From Picocystis sp. L7 (taxonomy: Eukaryota; Chlorophyta; Picocystophyceae; Picocystales; Picocystaceae), in the NCBI GenBank assembly GCA_020975725.1, contig QXJR01000013.1:434001-498000 (forward strand): a stretch of 64,000 nucleotides of DNA, written 5' to 3'. Positions 37,896-48,300 of the stretch are shown here, one piece after another. The stretch's first letter is position 1; the number at the start of each line of letters is the position of its first letter. Position numbers and translations under genes: made by a program. The notes under the pieces were generated by a model that was not told the origin of the DNA, made no database searches, and was given only the letters and a program-made list of their open reading frames with translations.

Positions 37896-39357
37896 AGCAT
37901 GACGAAGGGGATGACCACTTCGTTCAAGGGACTGTAATGTCGATGCACGTACGTATCGCTTCCTTTCCTTCTCCAAAGCGCACGCCTCGTTCCTGCACCG
38001 TTCGGTCTCCTGCTTCCACCACCGCTCCTCGCTCGAAGCCCACCGAGAGACACACCAAGAGAAGAAGAAGCAGGAGGACGCGTGGGGCACACCATCACGT
38101 GCGCCTCAACGCTGGAGATATCGGGGATCGATGTCGGCATCCTGGTCGCACGGGCGGCTTGCCCTTCCACGCGAAAGCATAGGACGGCCAGCGAAGGCGT
38201 GTGCATGTAGCGCAGATGGAAGGATGGATGGCCCGGACACTCCTCCAAGGCTTGGGCGATGGATGCCAACCCACTTCTTCAGAAGTCTCGCTTGGCGTAC
38301 GCGATACAGAACATCCTTGAATTGAAGGGTCCCAGAACCTGCCCACAAGCACCGAACGTGCCGTGAAGCGCCTTCAAGCAGCCTCGGCATCCTCTGCGAG
38401 GCACCTGGCGTGGAAGGTGGACGCAAGGATTTGCTTTGAGCATATGGAGAAGGAGGGCCTGTTCGTGGAAGAAGGGATGGTCATCATTCTGTGTGACCGA
38501 TCTGTCTGCATCGATGTTCCTGGTCAGGTCCGTTTGCACGTGCCCTTGATTGCTGGTTCCGCATTCAAACCAAGGGAGAACGGCGTGGATGCATCGCAAA
38601 CAGAGGGCAGGAGGTTTCCTTCGTGGTTTGGGATTCCCATGGAACGTCCCACAGCACCGGGATGGATTCAGACCTGTTTGCACGGATGTTGAAAATGCAG
38701 GCCGTGTGTTATCTTGTGCAGACCCTGGGGACATGGGTTCCGTTCCGCTCAGGGACGCCCTCTGTGTGCCGCCCGGCCCACTGGACCGTCTGGTTTCAAT
38801 GCTTGGCTTCCCACGGATCGGACCACGCCACCTTCTGCGTCCATGCGCATCGATCCTACACCATCCATCCATCCTTTTGCTCCACTGCACTTGCCTGTGT
38901 GGCTCCTCTCCACTCTTCACTCCCAGGGCACCAGAGTACGGGCATCCTTCCTTCTCTTCGGTTCGGATCCCCTTTCGATCGGAGGTCGACCTCCGATCGA
39001 AAGGGGGATCGATTCGGGTCTGAACCGGGAGGGCCTCCCGTCTGGTGTACGGACGTGGGAGGCGGCGTGGAACAAGGGCGCGGTTGGATCGTTTCGCCTC
39101 GTGGACGCCTCCCACGTGGTTCCACGTCCCAGGAGAGGACCCGGACGCGAGGCACGCCATCGCCATCGCCATCGCCTGGCCCTGCGCCTTCCCATCGCTT
39201 AACTTCCGCTTAACTCTTCCGGGATCCCTCCCCCTTCCCTCGAACGCCCCTGGACCGATCCCCCGAGGGGCCATGAACACCTCGGGTTAATTCGAGGGGG
39301 GAGGATGCCCTGCTCAGTCGTGCTTTGGTCGTTGGCGAAGGCGCCGATCGGGACGCG
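37896..39357. other. unresolved region between PSAG and LEUC
   Basis: A 1.46-kb stretch whose coding status I could not settle. On the minus strand 38279-39280 is open for 333 codons, and its end (DDHPFFHEQALLLHMLKANP, then GPFNSRMFCIAYAKRDF and stop) looks like a real C terminus preceded by a CTGAC box and CAG acceptor near 38510-38527. On the + strand 38363-38692 is also open and protein-like (ICFEHMEKEGLFVEEGMVII). TTAA(C/G/T) elements at 39198-39214 and 39286-39291 would suit a divergent promoter for LEUC and a minus-strand gene. Transcripts are needed to choose. Confidence 0.35.
38969..39006. repeat. 38-bp perfect palindrome
   Basis: Two 19-base arms (CCCCTTTCGATCGGAGGTC and its exact complement) meet with no spacer. 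It can form a cruciform or, if transcribed, a long hairpin. It lies about 350 bases upstream of LEUC. Confidence 0.9.
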
Positions 39358-40942
39358 ATGGCCGTGGAAATGCGCCTGATGGGTGGGTGCTGCGCGCCTT
39401 CGGAGGACGTGGAAGGACGGCGGGAGGGACGAGGCTGACGTGGGAAGCGAAACAACGCGGGATGGACGCGGACGGGGGAACGGTGCTCCAACAGGACGTC
39501 GTGCTTCGCCGGCGAGCACGAGGCGCCGCACCTGGCGCGTGGAGGCCGTGCAGACGTCCAGCCCTTCGACCGTGCGCTCTCCCGCCCAGACGGGAAGCGT
39601 CAAGTCGCCCATGACGCTCACGGAGAAGATCCTGGCCAAGCACTGCGACAAGAGCGTGGTGCGTCCCGGAGACAACGTGTGGACGAAGGTGGATTGCATG
39701 ATGACCCACGACGTGTGCGGACCGGGAACCATCGGCATCTTCAAGAGGGAGTTCGGAGAAGACGCCAAGGTGTGGGACGAAGAAAAGATCGTGCTCATAC
39801 CCGATCATTACATCTTCACCGAAGACGTGAGAGCCAACCGCAACGTGGACATCCTGCGTGATTTCGCCCAGGAACAAGGCATCAAGCATTTCTACGACAT
39901 CACCGATCGATCCGACTTCAAGGCCAACCCAGATTACAAGGGGGTCTGCCACATCGCGCTGGCACAGGAAGGGTTCTGCCGACCTGGCGAAGTCCTCTTC
40001 GGAACCGACAGCCACACCTGCAACGCCGGCGCGTTCGGCCAGTTTGCCACGGGTATCGGGAACACCGATGCAGGGTTCATCTTCGGGACCGGAAAGCTCC
40101 TGGTCAAGGTGCCGCCGACCATGAGGTTCGTCCTGGACGGTGAGATGCCGGACTACCTGCTGGCCAAAGACCTGATCCTGCAAATCATCGGGGAAGTCTC
40201 CGTAGCCGGCGCCACGTACAGGGCCATGGACTTCGTGGGCGACGCGATCTCGGCGATGAACATGGAAGAAAGGATGACCGTCTGCAACATGGCCATCGAG
40301 GCAGGCGGCAAGAACGGCACGTGCGCGCCCGACGAGAAGACCTTCGAATGGGTCAGGGCCAGGACGGACGCGGAATTCGAACCCTTGTACGGGGATGACA
40401 CGGCGAGCCTGTTCGCGGACTACAAGTTCGATGTGTCCAAGCTGGAACCCGTCGTGGCTGCCCCGCATTCTCCGGACAACCGAAAGCTTGCACGGGAATG
40501 CCGGGAGCAGAAGATCGATCGTGTTTACATCGGTTCCTGCACGGGAGGGAAAACGGAAGACTTCATGAGCGCGGCGAAGCTCCTCCATGGCGCCGGTCGA
40601 CAGGTGAAGGTCCCGACCTTCTTGGTGCCGGCCACCCAAAAAGTTTGGGCAGACGTGTACACCCTGCCCGTGCCAGGCACGGGAGGCAAGACCTGCGCTC
40701 AAATTTTCCAGGATGCGGGATGCGAGACCCCGGCTGCCCCGTCCTGTGCGGCTTGTTTGGGTGGTCCGCAGGACACGTACGCGCGCATGAACGAGGCTCA
40801 GGTTTGCGTGTCCACCACGAACCGCAACTTCCCGGGTCGAATGGGCAACAAGGAAGCATCTATCTACCTGGCATCGCCGTACACGGCGGCGGCCTCTGCA
40901 CTGGCGGGGCACGTGGAAGACCCACGCGAATACCTTGCATAA
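39358..40942 (+). CDS. LEUC: 3-isopropylmalate dehydratase large subunit
   Basis: The two-exon model is 39358-39382 and 39495-40942, with a 112-nt intron (GTGGGT donor, CTGAC box, ACAG acceptor, phase 1), giving 490 residues. The start MAVEMRLMGRRASPASTRRR is a plausible plastid transit peptide, and the mature protein starts near MTLTEKILAKHC. Family blocks are DCMMTHDVCGPGTIGIF, PDHYIF, FGTDSHTCNAGAFGQFATGI, the 4Fe-4S ligands IGSCTGGK and APSCAACLGG, and the late STTNRNFPGRMG. With a separate small subunit it converts 2- to 3-isopropylmalate in leucine synthesis, and in plants it also serves methionine chain elongation. All three cluster cysteines are present. The small subunit is not in this window. 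Confidence 0.95.
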
Positions 40943-41385
40943 AGCACCCCCCGTTCTGCTGCTGTGGCCCATTCCTCTTGGCTGCGTTGTTATGAATATC
41001 TCCAACACCTACCTCCCTTCTCCCCTGGACGTGGATCCAACCTTTTATGCCTCTGGTCCTGTTGATCTTCTTTGCACTTGTTTCCATTCCACTCGGATGG
41101 GTCTTCCCATCCTCTCCTCCCCCCGAGGGGGGGGGGATGTACCCCGGGATTTCACTTAACTGTGTTAACTTCGACGTCCTCCCCCGGCCACCTCTCGCTC
41201 TCCCCCGCTTAACTCGACTTAACCCCAGACCCCTCCCGCCTTACCTCCTCTCCGCTTAACCTTCGAAAACTCCTTCTCTTCCCCAGAAAGACAGAGGCGT
41301 CTCTCGGGTTAATTAATCGAACGAAGGGGAGGTTAATGGGAGGGGGCGTCCCGAGCGCGGTGCGACGAAACCGACGCGGAACGCG
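40943..41385. promoter_or_regulatory. promoter of the 7TM gene, TTAA(C/T) cluster
   Basis: Upstream of the next ATG there are at least seven elements: CTTAAC (41155), GTTAAC (41164), CTTAAC (41208, 41218 and 41255), GTTAATTAA (41308) and GTTAAT (41332). Several are spaced 9-11 bases apart, and TTCGA words lie next to them. No gene was recognised in the gap. Confidence 0.6.
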
Positions 41386-42885
41386 ATGGGCATGGCGATG
41401 GCGTTGGCGCGTTTCCTGCGCCTTGTGGCGCTCCTGGTGGTCCTGGGAACGCAGCACATCCGAGGTGCCACGCACTGGTACCGAGAAATGGCGCTGGAAA
41501 CCGCGGGAGAGGAGCTGCGGCTGGCCAGAGGTGGCAGGGAAGGCGTGCGCGCCGAGGAAGGAAAGGCGTCCTTCGTGAAGACATTCGACGTCGTGCTGCG
41601 CCGTCCTGAAGGCCAAAACGGCGGAAAAAGCGGCACGCTCCACGCACTGCTCTTCGCACTCGAGGACTACGATCGATTGGGACGCTTGCAGACGAAGAAC
41701 GGCGTCCAAAGGCGCTCCTACTGTTGCAGCGAAGACAGCGAGTGGCAAGACGAGGACGGCGGATGGTGTGCACCGGGACAGCTGCTGCTCGGACCTTCCG
41801 ATCCCGAACGAACCGGATGGCCCAAAGACTTCTCGTTCAAAGTCGAGGCGGGCGAGAAAGAGCTGCATCTGAGAGACCTCGATGTGCCCATCAAGCAGAC
41901 CGGGATGTATTACCTGTGGTTCTTGAGCTGCGATCCTGCATTGGATGGAGCCACCATCACGGGAAAGAGCGTGTGGAAGAATCCGACGGGATACTTGCCC
42001 GGCATGATGGCGCCCAACCTCCCCTTCTTCGGGGTCATGTCCATCCTGTACGTGGCCCTGGGTGCTGTCTGGTTGCTCGTCTACGCTCTCAATTGGAAGG
42101 AAGTCGTCATGGTGCAGCACTGCATCTCCATGGTCATCTTCCTCGGGATGGTGGAAATGATGGTGTGGTACGTGGACTACGACAACTTCAACCGCACGGG
42201 AGAAAGGCCCTACTTCACCACCCTCGTGGCCATTGTCTTGGGCTGCCTGCGTAAGACCTTCGCCAGATTCTTGGTGCTGGCGGTTTCCATGGGATACGGG
42301 GTGGTCAAACCAACGCTTGCCGGACTGCAGCAGAGGGTGTTGGCCCTGTGCACCGCGTACCTGCTTTTCTCGCTGAGCCTGGAAGTCGCCACCAACCTGG
42401 GGGCCGTGGATGATCTGGTCACCGTCCTGCGGCTGATGCTGGTCGTTCCGGTGTCGATCATCGATTCCCTCTTCATCCTATGGATATTCACTTCACTGTC
42501 ACGCACCCTTTCCCAAGTGCATAGCCGCAAGCAATCTGCAAAGCTGGATCTGTACCGCAACTTCACGAACATGATTGCCATCACGGTGGTGGTGTCCCTC
42601 TTCTGGATCATCTACGAGATGTACTTTCGGATCTCCGATTCCATCAACGTGTATTGGGAGAACGAGTGGGTCAACGGGGCTTTCTGGCACATGCTCAATT
42701 TCTTGGTGCTTTGTGGGATCTGTTTCTTGTGGCGTCCTTCGCAACAAGCCACGAGGTTCGCCTTTGTGGCCGAGCGGGACGAGGAGGAGGAAGTGGCGCT
42801 CACGGGCGGCCAGCATCGATCGGACCAAGCAGACATATTCGTCTTGGAAGGGATGGAACCACAAGAACCCGAAAAGCACGATTGA
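41386..42885 (+). CDS. lung seven-transmembrane receptor family protein (GPR107/TMEM87-like)
   Basis: Encodes 499 residues. A signal peptide (MGMAMALARFLRLVALLVVLG) is followed by an about 180-residue lumenal domain with paired cysteines (YCCSEDSEWQDEDGGWC). Seven hydrophobic helices run from about 210 to 450. The entry GYLPGMMAPNLPFFGVMSILYV and the later YGVVKPTLAGL and SLFWIIYEMYF are typical of the Lung_7-TM_R family. The cytosolic tail is acidic. GPR107, GPR108 and TMEM87 act in Golgi-endosome trafficking; plant relatives were listed as candidate G-protein-coupled receptors. A Golgi role is therefore more likely than ligand sensing. No introns are needed. Confidence 0.9.
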   Translation: MGMAMALARFLRLVALLVVLGTQHIRGATHWYREMALETAGEELRLARGGREGVRAEEGKASFVKTFDVVLRRPEGQNGGKSGTLHALLFALEDYDRLGRLQTKNGVQRRSYCCSEDSEWQDEDGGWCAPGQLLLGPSDPERTGWPKDFSFKVEAGEKELHLRDLDVPIKQTGMYYLWFLSCDPALDGATITGKSVWKNPTGYLPGMMAPNLPFFGVMSILYVALGAVWLLVYALNWKEVVMVQHCISMVIFLGMVEMMVWYVDYDNFNRTGERPYFTTLVAIVLGCLRKTFARFLVLAVSMGYGVVKPTLAGLQQRVLALCTAYLLFSLSLEVATNLGAVDDLVTVLRLMLVVPVSIIDSLFILWIFTSLSRTLSQVHSRKQSAKLDLYRNFTNMIAITVVVSLFWIIYEMYFRISDSINVYWENEWVNGAFWHMLNFLVLCGICFLWRPSQQATRFAFVAERDEEEEVALTGGQHRSDQADIFVLEGMEPQEPEKHD

Positions 42886-43481
42886 ATTGCATGGGCTCTG
42901 GAGCAGCCGTGGCAAGTGGACGCCAGCATTATCCTCCTGGATCCCGTCCAGGGACCCATCAAGCATCCTTCCGTTTCTTTTCCTTTTCATTCGTTCCGAT
43001 CGATCGTCGCGGCCCGTTCGTTGCAGCAAACGAACCCACACATGCAGGTTGATCTTCTGTTGTCTGTGGTTGAAGGTCTTGTGCATGGTGCAAGGTTGGC
43101 TCCCCTTGGTTCTGCCATGGCAAGCCCAGAAGCTGTCCATCCACTCCCAGGCATCGGAGTTTCTTCTCTCCCACCGGGATCCAACCGGTGGGGAGCCCCG
43201 TCCTCCTTCACAACCGTGTGGGTCCACACACCCCCTCCCCCGGCCTGCGCCTACTTCACAACTGTGCTTTCCCCCCAGAAACCCTCGTCGACTCGTCACA
43301 ACGGTTCACAACCTCGGGCACGCAGTCGGTGGGTCTCCGGGTCTCCCCGACTGCGGTTTCCCTTTCGTCCCTTTCAAGCGCCTCCCTTTCGAAAGGGAAA
43401 CCCCGGTCGGGTTCGACCGTGGACGTGTCATTGGACGTCCATCGCGTTGCGCCAAGGCGTCGCGCAGGAACGTCGCGCGCG
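42886..43481. other. spacer upstream of the ArfGAP gene
   Basis: A 596-base spacer. It contains CCTTTCGAAAGGG-type palindromic words near 43383-43397, also seen near 33760 and 36990. No gene or recurring promoter motif was recognised. Confidence 0.4.
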
Positions 43482-44919
43482 ATGCGCGGGAATGGAAAGC
43501 ACCTGGTGTCCAGGGAACAGAACGAGAAGCACAAGAAGATGCTGGAGAAGCTGCTGCAGCGTCCGGAGAACCGGTGCGTGCGTCCCAGGATCGAGATGTC
43601 CAGGTGGAGCAGCCTGGAAGAACCACACGTGGGAACACGCCGCGATGCATCGCAACGACGTCGACGTGCTTCGAAGAGGAAGCCGTCCTCCGCCGTAAAA
43701 ACGGGCATGTGTAGAGCACGCTCCTTCGCCCTCGGGAGTGGTTCGCGTTCGGATGGACTGACCGGTGATGGTGATTGTGTGGGATACGATTGGTGTGTGC
43801 AGCCATTGTGCAGATTGTGGATGCAGAGGACCCAGGTGGGCCAGTGTGAACTTGGGCATCTTCATATGCATGCAATGCAGCGGCATACATCGAAGCTTGG
43901 GCGTGCACGTGTCGCAGGTGAGGTCCACGACGTTGGACACCTGGTTGCCGGAGCAAGTGGAACACATCAGCTGCACAGGGAACCGAAAAGCCAACGAGTT
44001 CTGGGAAGCCAACCTCCCACCGAACTTTGTGCGACCGGCAGAAACCGATCGCAATGGATTGGAAACATTCATCAAGCGCAAATACGTGCAGCGCGCATTT
44101 GCGGGCAGCCATGAAGGGGGGGCGAAACCAAACAAGCCGGAGCCCATGCCTAGGGTAGACGGGCCGTCAAGTCTTGCAAGGTTCGCAACAAGGGCTAAAA
44201 CGGAGGACAGGATGCGGCAAAAGGAAACCCATCAATCCTCCTCTCGTGGGGCCAGGATGGAGGTATCTCAAGAATGGGAAACTGCTCTTCCTGAGGGGCA
44301 CGCCGGTGCAAAAGAAGCTTGTGGACGAACCCAGCATGAAAGAGGAGGCAAGCAGGGAGCACTGAACAATGCTGCCCCGAGCCTAGACAAACGTCTCCAG
44401 CATTCAGTACCCCACGAAAGAGAACAAGGTGACCTCTTGCAAGGCGAAGAGCCGTTGCTTTCACTGTCTCCGCAGGCGCCCGTACCTGCAATCGTGCAAG
44501 ATACACCCGAGATCGATCTACTGAGTTTTGAGGATGAATATGGGGCTTCAAACAAGGGCAGGGGGTGGAAGGATTTTATTGACCAGTCCTCCACTGCATC
44601 CATCCCGACTCGATCAGGGCTACAGGACTTACTCCCAACTGGACCGCAGCAAGGTTTGACCGAATCCATTCAGAAACAATCGAAGAAGAATAGCAAGTCT
44701 CACGAGGAAATCTTGCAACTTTTTGATGCACCACAGTACAGTCACTCGACGTACCATTCCCTGGAAGGATATGCCGCCTATTGCGTAGGACATGGACAAA
44801 CATCATCAGCTTCATCCGGTAGCTTTGCCCCATATCCTCCCAATCAGGGAGGTGCGGGATCGCGTGGACAGCCTGGCACGAACCGAAATGCGAAGCATGG
44901 ATACCATCCCCTCGGTTGA
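43482..44919 (+). CDS. ArfGAP domain protein (AGD5/SMAP-like)
   Basis: The two-exon model is 43482-43573 and 43803-44919, with a 229-nt intron (GTGCGT donor, CTGAC box, GCAG acceptor, phase 2), giving 402 residues. Exon 1 gives SREQNEKHKKMLEKLLQRPENR, and the join creates the ArfGAP zinc finger C33-x2-C36-x16-C53-x2-C56 (CADCGCRGPRWASVNLGIF then ICMQC). The arginine finger GIHRSLGVHVSQVRS and WLPEQVEHI follow. The layout matches plant AGD5 and animal SMAP: an N-terminal GAP domain and a long disordered tail. The tail contains DIDLLSFEDE-like EIDLLSFEDEYG, a possible clathrin- or adaptor-binding motif. It stimulates GTP hydrolysis by Arf GTPases in vesicle traffic. It converges on myosin. Confidence 0.92.
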
Positions 44920-45304
44920 CCGACCAGCTGCCACGTTATCTAGTAATAAATCCACTGTCTCCACGTCCACCTGGTCAAACCTTGTCCGAGTGCGACACAA
45001 CCTGTCATCGAGAAATCGAAAGGGTACATCTGATCACAAGCAGTGGACTGTGGGATTCGAAACATATGGTGGGATTCGAACGGTTCGAAGAATCCTTGGA
45101 AGAATAGGCATGCTTGGTAACAAATCTATATCACATAGGTGGGGCCAATGGTCAAGCAATTGCATTGATTTACAAGCAAGGAAGGCACTTGAGTAAGGAT
45201 GCAAGCTTTCTAGCATCCTTGTCAAGATAAATAGAGGGCTTTTTAGCTTGATGTGCACAACCTCTGGGGTTGTTCAGAGGTAGCAGCCCTTGCAATTTAT
45301 TCAC
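44920..45304. other. convergent spacer
   Basis: A 385-base AT-rich spacer between the ArfGAP and myosin stops. A short inverted repeat, AACCTCTGGGGTTGTTCAGAGG, near 45260-45281 could form a hairpin. No gene was recognised. Confidence 0.45.
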
Positions 45305-48300
45305 TTAAGTTTCCATTTGAAGATATGCAAAGGATGGGTCCCCAACGATAGCTTCAGGAAGGGTCAGATGACCTCTATCGAACGTCCTTGGTAAGGTGGT
45401 TCCTGCAACATCATCAACAGTGAAGGGAATGGAGGAATCGTCGTCGAGTAGGAACGCTATGCCAGCCTCTCCACCTGCATTGTCCTGAGCCATCAGTCTC
45501 TTCATTTGAGACAAGACGTCGGGATTGACGCTCTCGGTGCCATACTTGTCATCCCAGTACATATTGGAAATGCGATAAAGCTGTTGAATGCTGAGTGTGG
45601 GACATAAATCGTGGGTAATCTCATCAAATGACTTCTTTGGCTTCTGATGAATGACTAAGAAGGTCACGGCTTGCCTTAGAAAGCGAAGCTCGTCCAACGC
45701 AATGACGAGGCCCTCTCCTTTTGCAGCCAGCACCCAGGCCTCCAGTTGGGCCAGTCCTGTTTTCACATACTCGCCGTTGCTGAAAGAGCAGCACTCTTTC
45801 CTCAGCAGCAGAGCATTGAAAAGGTAAACGTTGATGAATGCAAACGTCTGCGAAAACAAGCGTTTCATAAGCAACGATGGCAAGTGAGCTGCACGCAGAG
45901 ATTCCAAGAGGGTTTGCAAGACTGCGATCATCTCGTTCCAAGGCGCAATGGCCGCTTGCGCAGAGTTGGAGGGTGTGCCATTGGCCCTGTGGGCTCCTCC
46001 TCTACCGGCACGGGGCATAGCAATGCATGCGTCTAAGAGTGGTTGCAATCTCTTCTTGGCGCTGTCTCTCAACAATGTGTAGACATGCTCAAGCAGAGCA
46101 GTAAGCTGTTGCTTGAACAGGAGAGCTGGATAGCGTGCCTCGATTTTTCCTGATGTCTTCTGTCCGTCATCCCCGTCGTCCTCTGAAGACTTGCGCGAGG
46201 ATGTCAATCCCTCACGGAAACGGCTGAACATGGACGGGAGTCCAGAACTGCGTCTGCGGGCTGAGCTACCACTAGCCGCACGAAGCGTTGAGTGCAAGAT
46301 TGCAAGAAGTGATGCGTTGGACGAAAGCCAGTAAGCTAGAGTGGCATCGTTCTCCTCATTGTTGGCCTTCTCTACAGCACGTGCATATGCTCCCATGATG
46401 CGATCAAAAGTGTGTGTTCGCTCGGCCTCAAAAGCCCTCCATTTGGCAAGCGAAGCAAAGGTAACTGCTGCAATACCTGGAATGCCATCAGACGTGAAGC
46501 CAACCTCTTCTGTAGGCATGGCCAAAACTTTGAGTAATGAATCCATGTCTTCATTTTGACGTTCAAGCTGCATTCTTTTCCGCTTGACTTCAGCTTCTGC
46601 TTGGTGACGAGGAGGATTCCCAACGTTTCCGTTCTGCGCCAGCCGAGTTTCATCCACTGTGGATAATGGGTCTCTTTGACTGGGGGTCTCGTCCAGCCTC
46701 TTTTGGAGCGAAATTGCCTCTGCAGCCTTGGCCTCGTAAGACGCATGGGCTTCTGCTTCGGATAGCTGAGCCGCTTCTTTCAACTGCACTTCCCGGTGCA
46801 GGTCTGCTTGCAACTCTGAAATTCTATTGGTCAAAGCCTCTACGTCAGACAGCAGCTCTGCCTCCCTCTCATCCCTCTTGCGACACAGCTCTGCAAGTGA
46901 TGCATTCAGGGATTCGCAATCTGCAGCACGCCCCTCTTGCTCCTCTAGCAACTCAGCTTTCAGCTCTTCAATGGCTGAATTTGAATTCAAAAGATCATTC
47001 TCCAAGCACTTTCGTTTCTCGGTTTCGGCAGCTAGGTCATCTTTCACATTCTCCAGAAGGACCTTGTATTCCTTGAAATCCCTGCGCAACTCGTCACGTT
47101 GATTTTTCACCTTCTCCAGAGTAGCAGTGGCATGAGTGAATTTCTCCTCCAAGACCGCTTTATCTCTCAGAAGTGTCGCAGCCTCTCTAGCTTTCATTCT
47201 CCGACGGCGCAGTTCTCGCTTTGCTGAACGCACACGCCAGGCACATTGAATAGCAACTGCAGCACGGCGGTGTCGGTAGAAGTCACGTTGAAGTGTGTAT
47301 TTTCTCCAATTGGACTGGATGGTGATGGCTGATTTCTCGTACTTCAGGGCCAAGGCTCGCTTTCTCGCTGCTTTGCCCCTGTAGTAGCTCTGAGCACAAA
47401 TTGCGGCCTCGCGAACCTGTAGAAAGCTGCGGCGTGCCAACCAGCGACGAAACTCCCTCTGCAGAATGATGCTAGCCTTTTCTTGTCTTCTATGCTCAAA
47501 ATCTCGTCTTGCGATAAAGCCTCGAGTGTGTGCCTGAATTACGATGGTTGCATGACGGACACGCAGGAACTCAGCACGTACTAAATATCTCTTGGCATAA
47601 CTCTGAAGCCTTGTAGCTGCTTTGTCAAGCAGGACTCTTCGCTTCTTGTCCAGCTTTGCCATTTCACCGGCCCTCAAGAAGACCTTTGTCAAGCCGAGCT
47701 CGTAACCTTTCACCCCAGCAACTTCTAAGAGCTGATCCGTGGCCGCACGCATATCGTCCACCTTTGTGAGTTTTGCAGAAGCCCACGGTGGAGAGGAAAG
47801 CAGGCCAAAGCGATCCAGAAACTCTCCATAGCCCCTCCTTGTTGGGAAGCCAGCAAGACTGATTCGAACAGCTTCTAGGACCCCTCCACATCGCAGCTGG
47901 TGCAGAACTGAGCCCCTTTCAAACGCACCAGGACTTGCAAATGCATTCGGCTTGATGCATCTGACATACCAGGGTTCAGTGGTGGCCAACGCTGACATGA
48001 GATCATGAAGCTGCTCTTTGAAACGAGTGCCCACGCTGCTGAACTTGTACGCAGCACGGCTGCCTTTCTTGTTGGGAGAAAAGGAGGGGTCTTCGATGGG
48101 GAACAGCCCCCGAGTCAGCGCCTGTTCTGCGTTGGAGAGCAAGTTCTGGTGCTCAACCACCACAAAATCTTTGTTTTTGTCTAAAAAGTTGTTTGCTTCG
48201 TACGTAACATCCCCAGCATAGTGCCTGATTGTGAAGGCAAATTGCCCTCGTTTAGGCTTCGAGAAGCGCTTGGTTGGGTCATTGTTCTCTTTCAATGTGC

